Below are positions 7,587-17,089 of a DNA stretch of 34,342 nt, piece after piece. The translations under genes and the position numbers were made by a program. Below the pieces are notes generated by a model. The model had not been told where the DNA came from, did no database searches, and worked only from the letters and a program-made list of their open reading frames with translations. The stretch's first letter is position 1. The number at the start of each line of letters is the position of its first letter. The stretch is from an uncultured Oscillospiraceae bacterium (GTDB lineage: Bacteria > Bacillota > Clostridia > Oscillospirales > Oscillospiraceae). Location of the stretch: contig CAKTQM010000017.1 in the NCBI GenBank assembly GCA_934597125.1, forward strand, positions 1 through 34,342, read 5' to 3'.

Positions 7587-10500
7587 CTATTTTCCTCCGG
7601 CCGCCGGATGTCTACACTTTTGCCGCCACAGCAGCCACACGGCGGCGCACAGCAGAGCCATGCCCACCACGGCGGAGCCGCAAGCGCCCCACCCGCCGGT
7701 GGCGGGCAGATACGGCAGCGCCTCATCCGTCACCGTCAGCACATAGCTCCCGTCGCCGTACTCCGTCAGCCGCCATCCCGCGTCGGGATAAGGGGTCAAC
7801 TGGCTCAGCCGCCCGTTGCTGATCCGGAAGCGGAAGGTCTCCTCCCGCATCCGATAACCCTGGGGCGCGGTGGTCTCCCGCAGCTCGTAATCGCCGGAGG
7901 CCAGACCGGTTATCACCACCGTGCCGTCATCGCCCACAGTATGGGCGTTCTCCAGTTCCTCCCGCTCATCCTCCGGCACGTCGCCGGTACGCCGCAGCGT
8001 AAATACCGCACCTGTCAGCCGCGCGCCGCCCTCGCTGTACTTCTCCAGCGTCAGGGAGACACTGCTCTCGTTGATGATCTGATGTACGTCGCCGCCGGTG
8101 CCGCCCAGCAGGGTAATGTGTGCCTTTCCGGCGTGGATAGTCACGCGGTACACACTCTCATGCAGGGCAAATCCCCGCGGCGCGCCGGTCTCCTTCAAGT
8201 AGTACACACCGGCCACGCGGCCATCGAACCGCACAAAGCCGTCGTCGTTGGACGTCGCCGTGTCGACGGCGGAGTCCTCTGTGCAGGAGGGGTCGGTATA
8301 CAGGGTAAACACCGCGCCGGCCACCGGCGCGCCGCTGTCACTGACCTTGGCGAAGGCGATCACACCCGTCAGTACCTCGTTGTTCACCACCAGCAGCACG
8401 TGATCGGCATAGTGAATGGTGCCGTCGGCGGCCTCCCACATGGCGTCCAGACCGGTCTTTTGTGTGGCGCTCTCAGAATACAGCGGCTGATCATAGGTCA
8501 CCAGATAGTTGTCATAGCCGTCGTCGATGGCAGGATCATACGCCACGTCGCCGATCCGCAGCTCCCGCAGGCTGTACTGGGCCGCCTGTCCGTCCACAAA
8601 CAGCGGCAGATCCGTCCAGGTGTGCCGCCAGCCGTTCTCCTGGCTCAGCACCGCCTCATAGGCCTTTTCGTCATTGCCCTGGCCCACCATTTTCACGCCG
8701 TTGCGGTACAGCGCCACCGTCACCGGCTGCTTCTCCCGCTCATAGGCCGCGCCCCAGTTTTTGCGGGCTGTGACCTCTGTCAGCAGGCGGGACTCATTTT
8801 TCAGCGTCAGCATCTTCGTACCCAGACCCGACGCCCACTTCCCCGCGGCCGCGCCGTCCTCCTGCAGGGAGGTCACGGTGCCGCTGCCGTCCACGGTGAA
8901 GCGTATCCGCTCCGGCCCGTAGTAGCCGCTGGGGATCGTCTCCTCCAGCGTATAGCGCCGCCCATCCGCCGCCAGTTTCAGATAAAAGTACCCGTTGGGG
9001 CCGGATCTCACAATGTTGTCCGTCACCCGCTCGGTATACCCCTCCTCCTGTTCCGAGGTGGTATATTCATTGGTGCCCGGCTTTTTGTATATCACCAGCG
9101 CCGTCTCGCTCTCATGGCGCAGCCGGAAGGCCACATCCCGCAGTCCGTTGCCGGTGTTTCCGTCCAGCTTGGCCACCGTCAGCAGCCCCGCCTTCACATA
9201 GACGTTCTGCAGCGCCACCGTCTGCACGGCGTTGTCCGGCACATCGCTGGCATAGGAGGCCACCGTCACGTACACGCCCTCCCCGTCGGGGTCGTCCACC
9301 CAGCCGCCTGTCTGGGCGGCGGAGTTGGTGATGGCATAGCGGGCGGTGTAATTCACGCCCTCCGTTGGCTCGGCGCAATGCTCCTGTACATGATAGGTTT
9401 GCTCCTGCCGCCCCAGCAGCGTCCAGCTGTAGGTGTCGCTGTCCGGATCGTAGCTGGTGTAGCCGGTAAAGCCCTCCCGCGTCTCCTGTGCCGCCGGAAG
9501 CAGCGACAAATCATAATCCAGCGTCTCATCATTGCCGGCGGCGGACTGGTGCTTCACGCTGATGTAAAAGTCTCTGGCCTTCACCGCCGCGATGGCGTCC
9601 GCGTCTCCGGCAAAGGTCTTTTTCACCACCAGCCGGCCTTCTCGGGCCACCAGCACGCCATCAATATGAAAGCCGTCGCTCTCCTCATATTTCAGCACAT
9701 ACCAGCGGATGGTAAAGTGATCGCTGGTCAGATACCGCTTGTCGATCTCCATGCCGTCGATATTGATGGTATAGCCGCCATTTCGGATAACCTCAAAGAT
9801 TGCCTCATCGGACGGAAACGTTTCCAGTGACAAATTTTTATAGGGTGTGGTGGTCAGCTTCCGCAGCTCACTGTCTACCACATAGGCGGTGTCGCTGGCC
9901 TGAGGCGGCGCAATGACCAGCGCATCCTCCAGCTGCTCCGCTCCCCGCACGCGGCTGAAAGCCAGTGAATCGGTAAAATTGCTCTGAGGCTGCGAGGCAA
10001 AGCCGTTGGACATGTTGTCCGCGATCTCGCAGTTCAGGCTGACAAAGAAGTTCGCCGTCTCGATCTGTGTAGTGTTGTCGGCAAAGGGTGTCCACACCGC
10101 CGTCAGCGTGATCTCCTGTGTTACAGGATCCATGTACTGGCTCAGCTCATCCATAGCCATGCCCCTGCCGGGCTGCACCACAAGCGTTGTTTCGCCCACC
10201 CGCCATCCGGTAAACCGGTACACAAAGCGGCGGCTGTGGGCGTTGCTGCTGACCAGCTTCGTTGCGCTCCGGTCATTGTCCGGCGACAGGACGGTGTACC
10301 GCTGCTGCCCCTCCTCACAGGGATCATAATATGTCAGTCCACCCCGCACCGAGCCGTCTATGACAACGCTCTGCTCCGAGGCCTTCAACTGGCTGCTCAG
10401 ATCCACCAGCGACGCCGCCAGCCCCGCCTTATACACCACTACCGTCTGATTGCGGTAGGCGGAGAAGCAATAGGGGCGGTCAGCTGCGTCCACCGTATAG

Positions 10501-11582
10501 GTGACCGTCCGGGCCGCGGCGTTCTCCACGCCCGCCAGCGCCAGCACCTCGCCAGTCAGTGTATCCGTCACCACCCAGCGGAACGCATCGGTCAGGGGCA
10601 GTGTCACGGAGAAGGGTTGTCCGTTCAAAATGTACCGCGTCTCCGGCAGGTCATCGGTGATCACGCCGCTGTAATCCTCCGCACTGACGCTGTAAAAGTT
10701 GTTCTGCGCCAGCAGTGTGGTGTCGGCAAGCAGCTTGCTGCCGGTAAAATACGCGCTGTACCCCGGCAGATTGCAGGGTGTATAGTACACCGAATTCGAC
10801 GCGCGTCCAGGCTCGCCCAGCGGGATCCACCAGCCGTCCGTGTCATTCGCCACAGGGGCTGTGTCCGCCCAGATCCTCCCCCGCGTCTCCGCGCTGTCCA
10901 AATGGGGGAAGAACCGCTGGCCCTGATAGTCCTCCGCCCAAAATCCATAATCACCGTAGACCTCCGCTACCTCCGCCAGCGTCAGGTAATAGCGCTCTTT
11001 TCCAAACACTACGCTGGTTTTGCTGACAGCCTTCTGTTCTATCTGCGTCCACTGGCCGTCAACGACGGCATAGAAATACACCGTGGTAGCGGCGGCATAT
11101 CCCGCCGTGGCCGCGTACAGCTCCAGCGCTTCCGTCACCGCCTCCGCCAGGTCATAGGGCGTCTGCGCCCCTTCTTCGTCCAGCGTGTACCAGTCGTAGG
11201 CCACGGCCCATTCCGCCGCGCCCTCCTCATCGTCTGTCTCCGCCATGTCGTACAGCGCGGCTTCACCCAGCGCCTCCGCCACACTGCCGCCCGCGGAAAC
11301 GGCCAGTTCCAGCACCTCCCCACCATCGTCAGACGGCAGATGCAGCCGTACAGGATACGTCTCCCGCTCCTCCGCAGCAGGAGATTCCGCCGCGTCCGGC
11401 TCCAGCTCCGCCGCCCATACTGCCGGCTCCAGCGCCGTACCAAACAGGCTGAAAAAAACACCGATCAGAACGAGTATCGTAAGCCCCTGCCTACCCAGCC
11501 GTCCCGCCATAGGACGCAGCCTTTTCGTTCTTCCGGTGTGTTGATTCTGCGTTTTTGTATGTCTCGTGTCCGTCCGGTTCAT
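7587..11582 (-). CDS. Large LPXTG pilus tip adhesin
   Basis: The 1331-aa product starts with a long charged N-terminus before the signal helix (about residues 33-57). A large N-terminal region (about 75-640) has no domain I can name and probably binds the target. After it come repeated Cna-B/SpaA domains at about 650-795, 800-930, 935-1070, 1072-1172 and 1175-1285. Three clear E-boxes are visible: YTLEETIPSGY near 877, YLKETGAPRGF near 1128 and YELRETTAPQGY near 1232. LPATG is at 1292-1296, with a membrane helix and positive tail. GGGGAGAACG precedes the ATG. As the first and largest gene of the operon it fits the tip adhesin; its ligand is unknown. Confidence 0.9.
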   Translation of the reverse strand: MNRTDTRHTKTQNQHTGRTKRLRPMAGRLGRQGLTILVLIGVFFSLFGTALEPAVWAAELEPDAAESPAAEERETYPVRLHLPSDDGGEVLELAVSAGGSVAEALGEAALYDMAETDDEEGAAEWAVAYDWYTLDEEGAQTPYDLAEAVTEALELYAATAGYAAATTVYFYAVVDGQWTQIEQKAVSKTSVVFGKERYYLTLAEVAEVYGDYGFWAEDYQGQRFFPHLDSAETRGRIWADTAPVANDTDGWWIPLGEPGRASNSVYYTPCNLPGYSAYFTGSKLLADTTLLAQNNFYSVSAEDYSGVITDDLPETRYILNGQPFSVTLPLTDAFRWVVTDTLTGEVLALAGVENAAARTVTYTVDAADRPYCFSAYRNQTVVVYKAGLAASLVDLSSQLKASEQSVVIDGSVRGGLTYYDPCEEGQQRYTVLSPDNDRSATKLVSSNAHSRRFVYRFTGWRVGETTLVVQPGRGMAMDELSQYMDPVTQEITLTAVWTPFADNTTQIETANFFVSLNCEIADNMSNGFASQPQSNFTDSLAFSRVRGAEQLEDALVIAPPQASDTAYVVDSELRKLTTTPYKNLSLETFPSDEAIFEVIRNGGYTINIDGMEIDKRYLTSDHFTIRWYVLKYEESDGFHIDGVLVAREGRLVVKKTFAGDADAIAAVKARDFYISVKHQSAAGNDETLDYDLSLLPAAQETREGFTGYTSYDPDSDTYSWTLLGRQEQTYHVQEHCAEPTEGVNYTARYAITNSAAQTGGWVDDPDGEGVYVTVASYASDVPDNAVQTVALQNVYVKAGLLTVAKLDGNTGNGLRDVAFRLRHESETALVIYKKPGTNEYTTSEQEEGYTERVTDNIVRSGPNGYFYLKLAADGRRYTLEETIPSGYYGPERIRFTVDGSGTVTSLQEDGAAAGKWASGLGTKMLTLKNESRLLTEVTARKNWGAAYEREKQPVTVALYRNGVKMVGQGNDEKAYEAVLSQENGWRHTWTDLPLFVDGQAAQYSLRELRIGDVAYDPAIDDGYDNYLVTYDQPLYSESATQKTGLDAMWEAADGTIHYADHVLLVVNNEVLTGVIAFAKVSDSGAPVAGAVFTLYTDPSCTEDSAVDTATSNDDGFVRFDGRVAGVYYLKETGAPRGFALHESVYRVTIHAGKAHITLLGGTGGDVHQIINESSVSLTLEKYSEGGARLTGAVFTLRRTGDVPEDEREELENAHTVGDDGTVVITGLASGDYELRETTAPQGYRMREETFRFRISNGRLSQLTPYPDAGWRLTEYGDGSYVLTVTDEALPYLPATGGWGACGSAVVGMALLCAAVWLLWRQKCRHPAAGGK

Positions 11583-12015
11583 CGTTCTCCCCTTGGCCTC
11601 ATCAAAAGGCTCTCTGCTTCCCCTCTATGTCTCTCACGGGGATACTTCCATTTTCTTCCATAAATATAGTCATAAATATCATATTACACGAAGTGCCACA
11701 CAAGTTTTTCACAAACGCATATACAATATAGCATAAGTTACCACTTCAACTTATATTTGTCAATTGGTAAATATTCCCCAAATTATTTTCAGATTTTTTC
11801 ACTAATTTTACATTTTCCTTTTGATTGTTAAATTTTATCTTAACATTTTCTTTATACGCAACATTGTCAAGTTTTCCTCAATCTGTTCCGTCGCCCGTCC
11901 TCATTCGTTCTCATTATGCAAACAGCTGCCTACCCTCCCGCCAAACACGCAAACGCCTTGCGTCCGGCTCCCGCCTATGGTATGATAGCAGCATACCAGA
12001 AGGGAGGGATCGCCT
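11583..12015. other. AT-rich intergenic region upstream of pilus operon
   Basis: About 430 bp without a gene. The part from roughly 11650 to 11880 is very AT-rich against GC-rich flanks and must hold the leftward pilus promoter. Two minus-strand TTGACA hexamers are visible (11758-11763 and 11865-11870), but neither has a good -10 at 17 bp, so I make no firm call. Activator- or phase-controlled expression is possible. I see no invertible repeat pair. The right end holds the rightward metH operon promoter. Confidence 0.6.
11958..11986 (+). promoter_or_regulatory. Promoter of the metH operon
   Basis: TTGCGT (11958-11963) and TATGAT (11981-11986) are separated by 17 bases. The predicted start near 11993 leaves only about 22 bases of leader, so no S-box or cobalamin riboswitch fits in between, unlike many metH genes. 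Confidence 0.65.
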
Positions 12016-12654
12016 ATGACAGCCATATCCAACTACGAGATCATGCGTGACAACGCCGCTGCCGCTTTTCTGCGGTACGATCAGGCGGCCATGATCCGTA
12101 AATTTTCCCTGTCCCACGACAGCACCTATCTCTACCTGACCTTCGTGGATCGCCCCCATCGGGTAGACCGCGCCACCGGCGCCGTTACCTGGTCGGAGGA
12201 TGGCTTTCAAACGGCCTGTCCCGCCGACTATAACGCCGCCATGACCATCTATGACCTGCTGTGCGACTCCAAGCCCCTGTGCTGCCTGTCCCATCAGTGG
12301 GTCAGCGTGGCCAGCCTGTCCGCCATTCAGGGCGGCACTCTGGCTAAAAGCAGCGACCTCTTCCTCATCTCCGCCGCCAACTTCACCGGACAAGCCGCCG
12401 CGCTGGCGCGCGCCTGCCGCGCTCTGCACGGCACAGCGCTGGAAAAGGGCGATGTGGCCTATCAACTGTGGCTGTTTCCCTTCCTGCCGGTGATCCTGCG
12501 GTTCTGGGACGCGGATGAGGATTTCCCCGCCAGCCTGCAGGTGCTGCTGGATCAAAACACACTGGATTTCATCCACTATGAAACGCTGATGTTCGCCCTG
12601 TCCCACCTGATGCAGCGCCTGCGGCAGCTGGGCGGCGCGGACGCCGCGCTGTAA
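12016..12654 (+). CDS. DUF3786 family protein
   Basis: This 212-aa soluble protein matches the DUF3786 pattern: an N-terminal NYE(I/L)MRD segment, LYLTFVDRPHRVDRATGAV near 39-57, KGDVAYQLWLFPFLPVILRF near 143-162, and NTLDFIHYETLMFALSHLM near 180-198. The biochemical role is not established. Members often lie next to corrinoid methyltransferase and methionine synthase genes, and here it is the first gene of the metH operon, which suggests help with corrinoid protein reactivation or B12 handling. GGGAGGG precedes the ATG. It ends 13 bp before the next gene. Confidence 0.8.
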   Translation: MTAISNYEIMRDNAAAAFLRYDQAAMIRKFSLSHDSTYLYLTFVDRPHRVDRATGAVTWSEDGFQTACPADYNAAMTIYDLLCDSKPLCCLSHQWVSVASLSAIQGGTLAKSSDLFLISAANFTGQAAALARACRALHGTALEKGDVAYQLWLFPFLPVILRFWDADEDFPASLQVLLDQNTLDFIHYETLMFALSHLMQRLRQLGGADAAL

Positions 12655-12667
12655 AGGGGGCCGCGGT

Positions 12668-13345
12668 ATGTCCCGAACCCTCATATTGGAGACGCCCTCC
12701 GCCATCTCCGTAAAGCAGGCCGCCCGCTATCTGGGCGCTCATGGCGCGCCGGATGCCGCTACGGCGGCGCTGCTGCAGCGCTGCGCTCCGCCCCTGCTGC
12801 AAGCCGCCACGCCCCGCGCCGTCTGGCTGCTGTGCGGTACAGACGAATTGGACACCGCCGGTATTCTGCAGGGCGAGGACATCCGCCGCCACCTGACGGA
12901 CTGTCCGCAGGCCCTGCTGCTGGCGGTGACGCTGGGGCCCATGGCGGACGCCTGCATCCGCCGCGCCGCCGTGGGCGATGTGGCCGCCGGCGCGGCCACG
13001 GACGCTCTGGCCTCCGCGCTGGCGGAGCAGACAGCGGATCAGGCGGAGGCGCAGCTTCGCCAATGGGCCGCCGGACAAGGTCTTTTCCTCACCGGACGCT
13101 TTTCCCCCGGTTACGGCGACTGGCCCATCACCGTGCAGCCCCTGCTGGCGGCGGCGCTGGACACCCCGCGCCAGATCGGCCTGTATGTGACCGACAGCTA
13201 TTTAATGACACCCCGAAAAAGTATCACTGCTCTGCTGGGCGTCAGCCGCCATCCCGTCAGCGGACAGCTGGCGGGATGCGGCCACTGCGCCCTGCGCCAT
13301 CGATGCGATTATCGAAAGAGAGGGATCACCTGTGCAGATCAATGA
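12668..13345 (+). CDS. MetH reactivation (activation-domain) protein
   Basis: The 225-aa protein corresponds to the C-terminal activation domain of long MetH enzymes, encoded as its own gene. It holds the SAM-binding type motif RFSPGYGDWPI near 143-153 and YLMTPRKSITALLGV near 178-192. These regions support reductive methylation of oxidised cob(II)alamin with SAM. The C-terminus has a Cys cluster, CGHC...C...C near 204-221, common in clostridial stand-alone versions and possibly binding a metal or Fe-S centre. The stop overlaps the metH start by 14 bases, so the two are probably translated together. Confidence 0.88.
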   Translation: MSRTLILETPSAISVKQAARYLGAHGAPDAATAALLQRCAPPLLQAATPRAVWLLCGTDELDTAGILQGEDIRRHLTDCPQALLLAVTLGPMADACIRRAAVGDVAAGAATDALASALAEQTADQAEAQLRQWAAGQGLFLTGRFSPGYGDWPITVQPLLAAALDTPRQIGLYVTDSYLMTPRKSITALLGVSRHPVSGQLAGCGHCALRHRCDYRKRGITCADQ

Positions 13346-15761
13346 CCTTTTCACCCAACCCCATACCCTTCTGCTGGACGGCGGCATGGGCACCATGCTG
13401 CAGGCCGCCGGTCTCCAACTGGGCGCCCGTCCCGAGGAACTGAACATCACTGATCCGGACGCCATCACCCGTATCCACAGCCTGTACGCCGCGGCGGGCA
13501 GTCGCATCATCAACACCAACACCTTCGGCGCCTCCGCCCACAAGCTGGCCAAAAGCCCCTATACCGTGGAGCAGGTCATCGCCGCGGGCGTTGCCTGCTG
13601 CAAAAAGGCCTGCGCCCCCTACGGCGCCTTGACCGCCCTGGACATTGGCCCCTTAGGCGAGCTGCTGGAGCCCAACGGCACCCTGCCCTTTGAAACCGCC
13701 GTGGCGGAATATGCCCGCATCGTCCGTGCCGGCATGGCCGCCGGCGCGGATCTGGTGGTGGTGGAGACTTTTACCGACCTGTACGAGCTGAAGGCCGCCC
13801 TGCTGGCGGTCAAGGAGAACTGCGATCTTCCCGTGCTGGCCAGCATGAGCTTCGAGGCACGGGGCCGCACCTTTACCGGCTGCACGGTGGAGAGCTTTGC
13901 CGCCACCGCCCGCGGCCTTGGCGCCGACGCACTGGGCATCAACTGCTCTCTCGGCCCCCAGGAGATCTTCCCCATGGCAAAACGCCTGGCCGAAGCCCTG
14001 CCCGGCGACTTCCCCGTATTCGTCAAGCCCAACGCGGGCCTGCCCCGTGCCGACGGCAGCGGCTACGATATCACGCCGGAGCTGTTCGCCCGGCAGATGG
14101 CCCCCTACCGTGACCTGGGTCTCTTCGCCGCCGGCGGCTGCTGCGGCACCACACCGGATTTTATCCGCCTGCTGAATGATGTGTTCCGCGACTGCGTGCC
14201 CGGGCGTCCCGCCCATCCCATGCCCTCGGTGATCTGCTCTCCCGTGGCGTGCGTCACCATCGACGGTGTCACCGTGGTAGGGGAGCGCATCAACCCCACG
14301 GGGAAGAAGCGTTTCCAGCAGGCCTTGCTGCAAAACGACATGGATTACGTGCTGGAGCAGGCCGTCTCCCAGGCCGAGGCAGGCGCACAGCTTCTGGACG
14401 TCAACGTGGGCGCCCCCGAGGTCGACGAACCCGCCATGCTGGAGCAGGTGGTCAAAACCCTGCAAAGCGTAGTCAGCCAGCCCCTGCAATTGGACTCCAC
14501 CAACTTTGAAGCTCTGGAGCGTGCCCTGCGGGCCTACAACGGCAAGCCCATCGTCAACTCCGTCAACGGCGCGCCCGCCGTGCTGGAGCACGTTCTGCCC
14601 CTGTGCAAAAAGTACGGCGCGGCGGTCATCGGCCTGACGGTGGACGGCGCGGGCGTCCCTTCCGGCGCGGAGGAGCGGGTTGCCATCGCCCGCCACATCC
14701 GCGACGCGGCGCTGGACGCCGGCATCCCTCTGGAGGATATCTACATCGACTGTCTGGCCCTGACCGCCAGCGCCCAGCAGGAGGATGCCCTGTCCGCCGT
14801 AACGGCCCTGGAGCGCTGCAAAAAGGAGCTGGGCGTGCGCACTATTCTGGGGGTGTCCAACATCAGCTTCGGCCTGCCCTGCCGGGCCTATCTGAACACC
14901 ATTTTCCTGACGCTGGCTATTCACGCGGGACTGGATCTCGCCATCATGGATCCCGCCAGCCAGGAGATGATGGCCGCCATCTACGCCTACAACGTCCTGT
15001 CCGGCCGTGATAAACAGTGCGCCGCCTATGTAGAGCGCTACGCAGGCCGCGTCCCCACCTCCACCGCACTGGCAAAGATCATGCAAAGCGCCTCCACCGG
15101 CGGCGTGCCCTGCGGTGTCGGCGCCAACGCCGCCTACGCCCCTCTGATGAAAGCCGTGGAGCAGGGTCTCAAGGGCGAGGCCGCCTCCGCCGCCCGCGCC
15201 CTGCTGCGGGAGAGGGAACCCCTTGAGCTGGTGGATGACGCCCTGATCCCCGCGCTGGACGCGGTGGGCGCCAAATACGAAAACGGCACCCTGTTCCTTC
15301 CCCAGCTTCTGCAGGCCGCCAGTGCCGCACAAAGCGCCTTTGACGAGGCCAAGACCGCCATTGCCCAGCGGGGCGGCAGCGGCACCGGCAAGGGCCGCAT
15401 CGTTCTGGCTACCGTCCACGGCGATGTTCACGACATCGGCAAGAACATCGTCAAGGTCATTCTGGAAAACTACGGTTTTGAGATCATCGACCTGGGCCGC
15501 GATGTGCCGGTGGATGCGGTAGTCCGCGCCGTGCGGGACAGGGATGTTCACCTGGTGGGCCTCTCCGCCCTGATGACCACCACTCTGAAAAGCATGGAGG
15601 AGACCATTTCCGCCCTGCGGGCGGCGCACCTCCCCTGCAAAATCATGGCCGGCGGCGCGGTGCTGACGCCGGAATACGCCAAAAAGATCGGCGCGGACTA
15701 CTACGCCAAGGACGCCAAGCAAAGCGCCGACATCGCCAAAAGCTTTTTCAGCGTCGGCTGA
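13332..15761 (+). CDS. metH: Cobalamin-dependent methionine synthase, three-module form
   Basis: This 809-aa enzyme makes methionine from homocysteine and methyltetrahydrofolate. The homocysteine domain (about 1-285) has the zinc ligands Cys205 and Cys270-Cys271 (GGCCGTTPD). A pterin-binding domain (about 290-565) contains VGERINPTGKKRF. A cap (about 590-680) and B12-binding domain (about 685-809) follow, with D698-x-H700-x-x-G703 in DVHDIGKN, His700 being the lower cobalt ligand. The reactivation domain of the E. coli enzyme (1227 aa) is absent and supplied by the preceding gene. The start is GTG at 13332, after GAGAGGGA. A sensor kinase gene begins 24 bp downstream. Confidence 0.95.
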   Translation: MQINDLFTQPHTLLLDGGMGTMLQAAGLQLGARPEELNITDPDAITRIHSLYAAAGSRIINTNTFGASAHKLAKSPYTVEQVIAAGVACCKKACAPYGALTALDIGPLGELLEPNGTLPFETAVAEYARIVRAGMAAGADLVVVETFTDLYELKAALLAVKENCDLPVLASMSFEARGRTFTGCTVESFAATARGLGADALGINCSLGPQEIFPMAKRLAEALPGDFPVFVKPNAGLPRADGSGYDITPELFARQMAPYRDLGLFAAGGCCGTTPDFIRLLNDVFRDCVPGRPAHPMPSVICSPVACVTIDGVTVVGERINPTGKKRFQQALLQNDMDYVLEQAVSQAEAGAQLLDVNVGAPEVDEPAMLEQVVKTLQSVVSQPLQLDSTNFEALERALRAYNGKPIVNSVNGAPAVLEHVLPLCKKYGAAVIGLTVDGAGVPSGAEERVAIARHIRDAALDAGIPLEDIYIDCLALTASAQQEDALSAVTALERCKKELGVRTILGVSNISFGLPCRAYLNTIFLTLAIHAGLDLAIMDPASQEMMAAIYAYNVLSGRDKQCAAYVERYAGRVPTSTALAKIMQSASTGGVPCGVGANAAYAPLMKAVEQGLKGEAASAARALLREREPLELVDDALIPALDAVGAKYENGTLFLPQLLQAASAAQSAFDEAKTAIAQRGGSGTGKGRIVLATVHGDVHDIGKNIVKVILENYGFEIIDLGRDVPVDAVVRAVRDRDVHLVGLSALMTTTLKSMEETISALRAAHLPCKIMAGGAVLTPEYAKKIGADYYAKDAKQSADIAKSFFSVG

Positions 15762-15769
15762 CCTGTTTT

Positions 15770-15782
15770 AAGGAGGTGATCC
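15770..15782 (+). promoter_or_regulatory. Very strong ribosome binding site of kinase gene
   Basis: AAGGAGGTGATCC is a near full-length complement of the 16S rRNA 3' end and stands just before the ATG at 15786. Neighbouring genes use shorter versions. Such a site is unusual for a sensor kinase, normally a low-level protein. Confidence 0.75.
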
Positions 15783-15785
15783 CCC

Positions 15786-17089
15786 ATGCTTCGCATGGAG
15801 ATCGCGCTGTTTCTGATCCTGGCCTTTGTGGCCTGTATCTACTTTCCCGCCCGGCGGGAACGCACCCCTCTGCACCGCACTTTCTCCGCCCTGCTGATCA
15901 CCGTGCTGGTGCACCTGGTCTTTGACGGCGTCACCGTCTACACCGTCAACCGCCTGGATACGGTACCCCTGCACCTGAACAACGCCCTGCACCGTATTTT
16001 CATTGTCTCCATGGTAGTGGTGGTCTATCTCTTCTACCAGTACATCGCCATTCTGGTGGAGGAGGAGACCGGCAGTCCCCGCCGGCTGGATCTGGCGGCC
16101 CGCTGCTTCCTGCTGGCGGCCGCCGCCGCGGCGCTGGTACTGCCGGTGCAATACGCCGTCACGCCGGAGGGCAACTACTCCACCGGCATTCAGGCCAATG
16201 TCTGCTACGGCAGCGTCGCCTTTTACCTGCTGCTGTGCGCCGGATTACTGATCACCCACTGGCGGCGGATCGACCGGAAAAGCGCTTTGCCATCGGCGCG
16301 GCGCTGGTGATCGAGTGTACCGTCTCCATCCTGCAGGGTCTGCACCCCACCTGGCTCATCAGCGGCATGGGCATCACCCTCATGACCCTCTCCTTCTACC
16401 TGACGCTGGAAAACCCCGACATCCTCCGCAGCGAGCTAATCGAACAGAAAATGTCCATGCTCTATCTGAAAAGTCAGGTGAATCCCCACTTTCTCTATAA
16501 CACGTTGGACGCCATCCGCATTCAGGCCCAATTGGACGGCGACAAAAAGGTGGCGGATCTTCTCATGCGTCTGGTGGATTTCTTCCGCCGCAGTGTCAAG
16601 GTCAATCAATCCGCCGTTCCTCTGGAGGACGAGCTGGAACTGCTGGAGGCCTATCTTGACCTGATGTGCTACCGCTACCCCCAACTCCACTGCCGCTATG
16701 ACATTGACCCCGCCCTCTATGATGCTCTGGTGCCCAACTTCATTCTGCAGCCTCTGGTGGAAAACAGCCTTCTCCACGGCCTGAAAAATAAGGGCTACCG
16801 CGGTGCGGTGTCCATCGCCGCCCGCCCCCTGCCGGACGAACGCATGGAAATCACCATCCACGACACCGGCTCCGGCTTTGCCCCCGGCCAAAAGGCCCAG
16901 CTGGAGCAGCAGCTGCTCCATTACGCCCGCCAGTCCTTCCAATGGGAGGGCAACCGCATCGGCGTGCTGAACGTGCAAAAGCGCGTCAAGCTGCTGTGCG
17001 GCCGGGAATACGGTCTGTCCTACACCGAAAATGAAGACGGCGGCGTCACCGCCCACCTGCTGCTGCCCATCCGAAGGGAGGAAATATGA
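15786..17089 (+). pseudogene. LytS/YesM-type sensor histidine kinase, one-base frameshift
   Basis: Restoring one base gives a 434-aa kinase. The N-terminal part (frame open 15786-16310) has about five membrane helices. The second part, in another frame, adds two more helices, then the His_kinase motif YLKSQVNPHFLYNTLDAIR with the phospho-accepting His near residue 240. An HATPase domain follows with FILQPLVENSLLHGL and DTGSGF. The frame breaks in the A run at 16278-16281: one extra A rejoins them as IDRK-KRFAIG, and the repaired length is a multiple of three. The stop overlaps the regulator start (ATGA). It could be a consensus error, recent decay or frameshifted expression. Confidence 0.88.

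Noticed and set aside
7401..9830. An 809-codon open frame on the plus strand across the adhesin gene
   Set aside because: It is antisense to a clear LPXTG adhesin, rich in His, Gln and Arg as expected for a shadow of GC-rich DNA, and has no domain.
11640..11880. Possible invertible promoter for pilus phase variation
   Set aside because: I looked for flanking inverted repeats of useful length and a nearby recombinase and saw neither.
11583..12015. Possible SAM or cobalamin riboswitch before the metH operon
   Set aside because: The best promoter leaves only about 22 bases of leader, and no B12-box or S-box core is visible.
13653..15722. A 689-codon minus-strand open frame across metH
   Set aside because: It is antisense to a complete MetH with all key motifs and has a low-complexity Gly/Gln/His composition.
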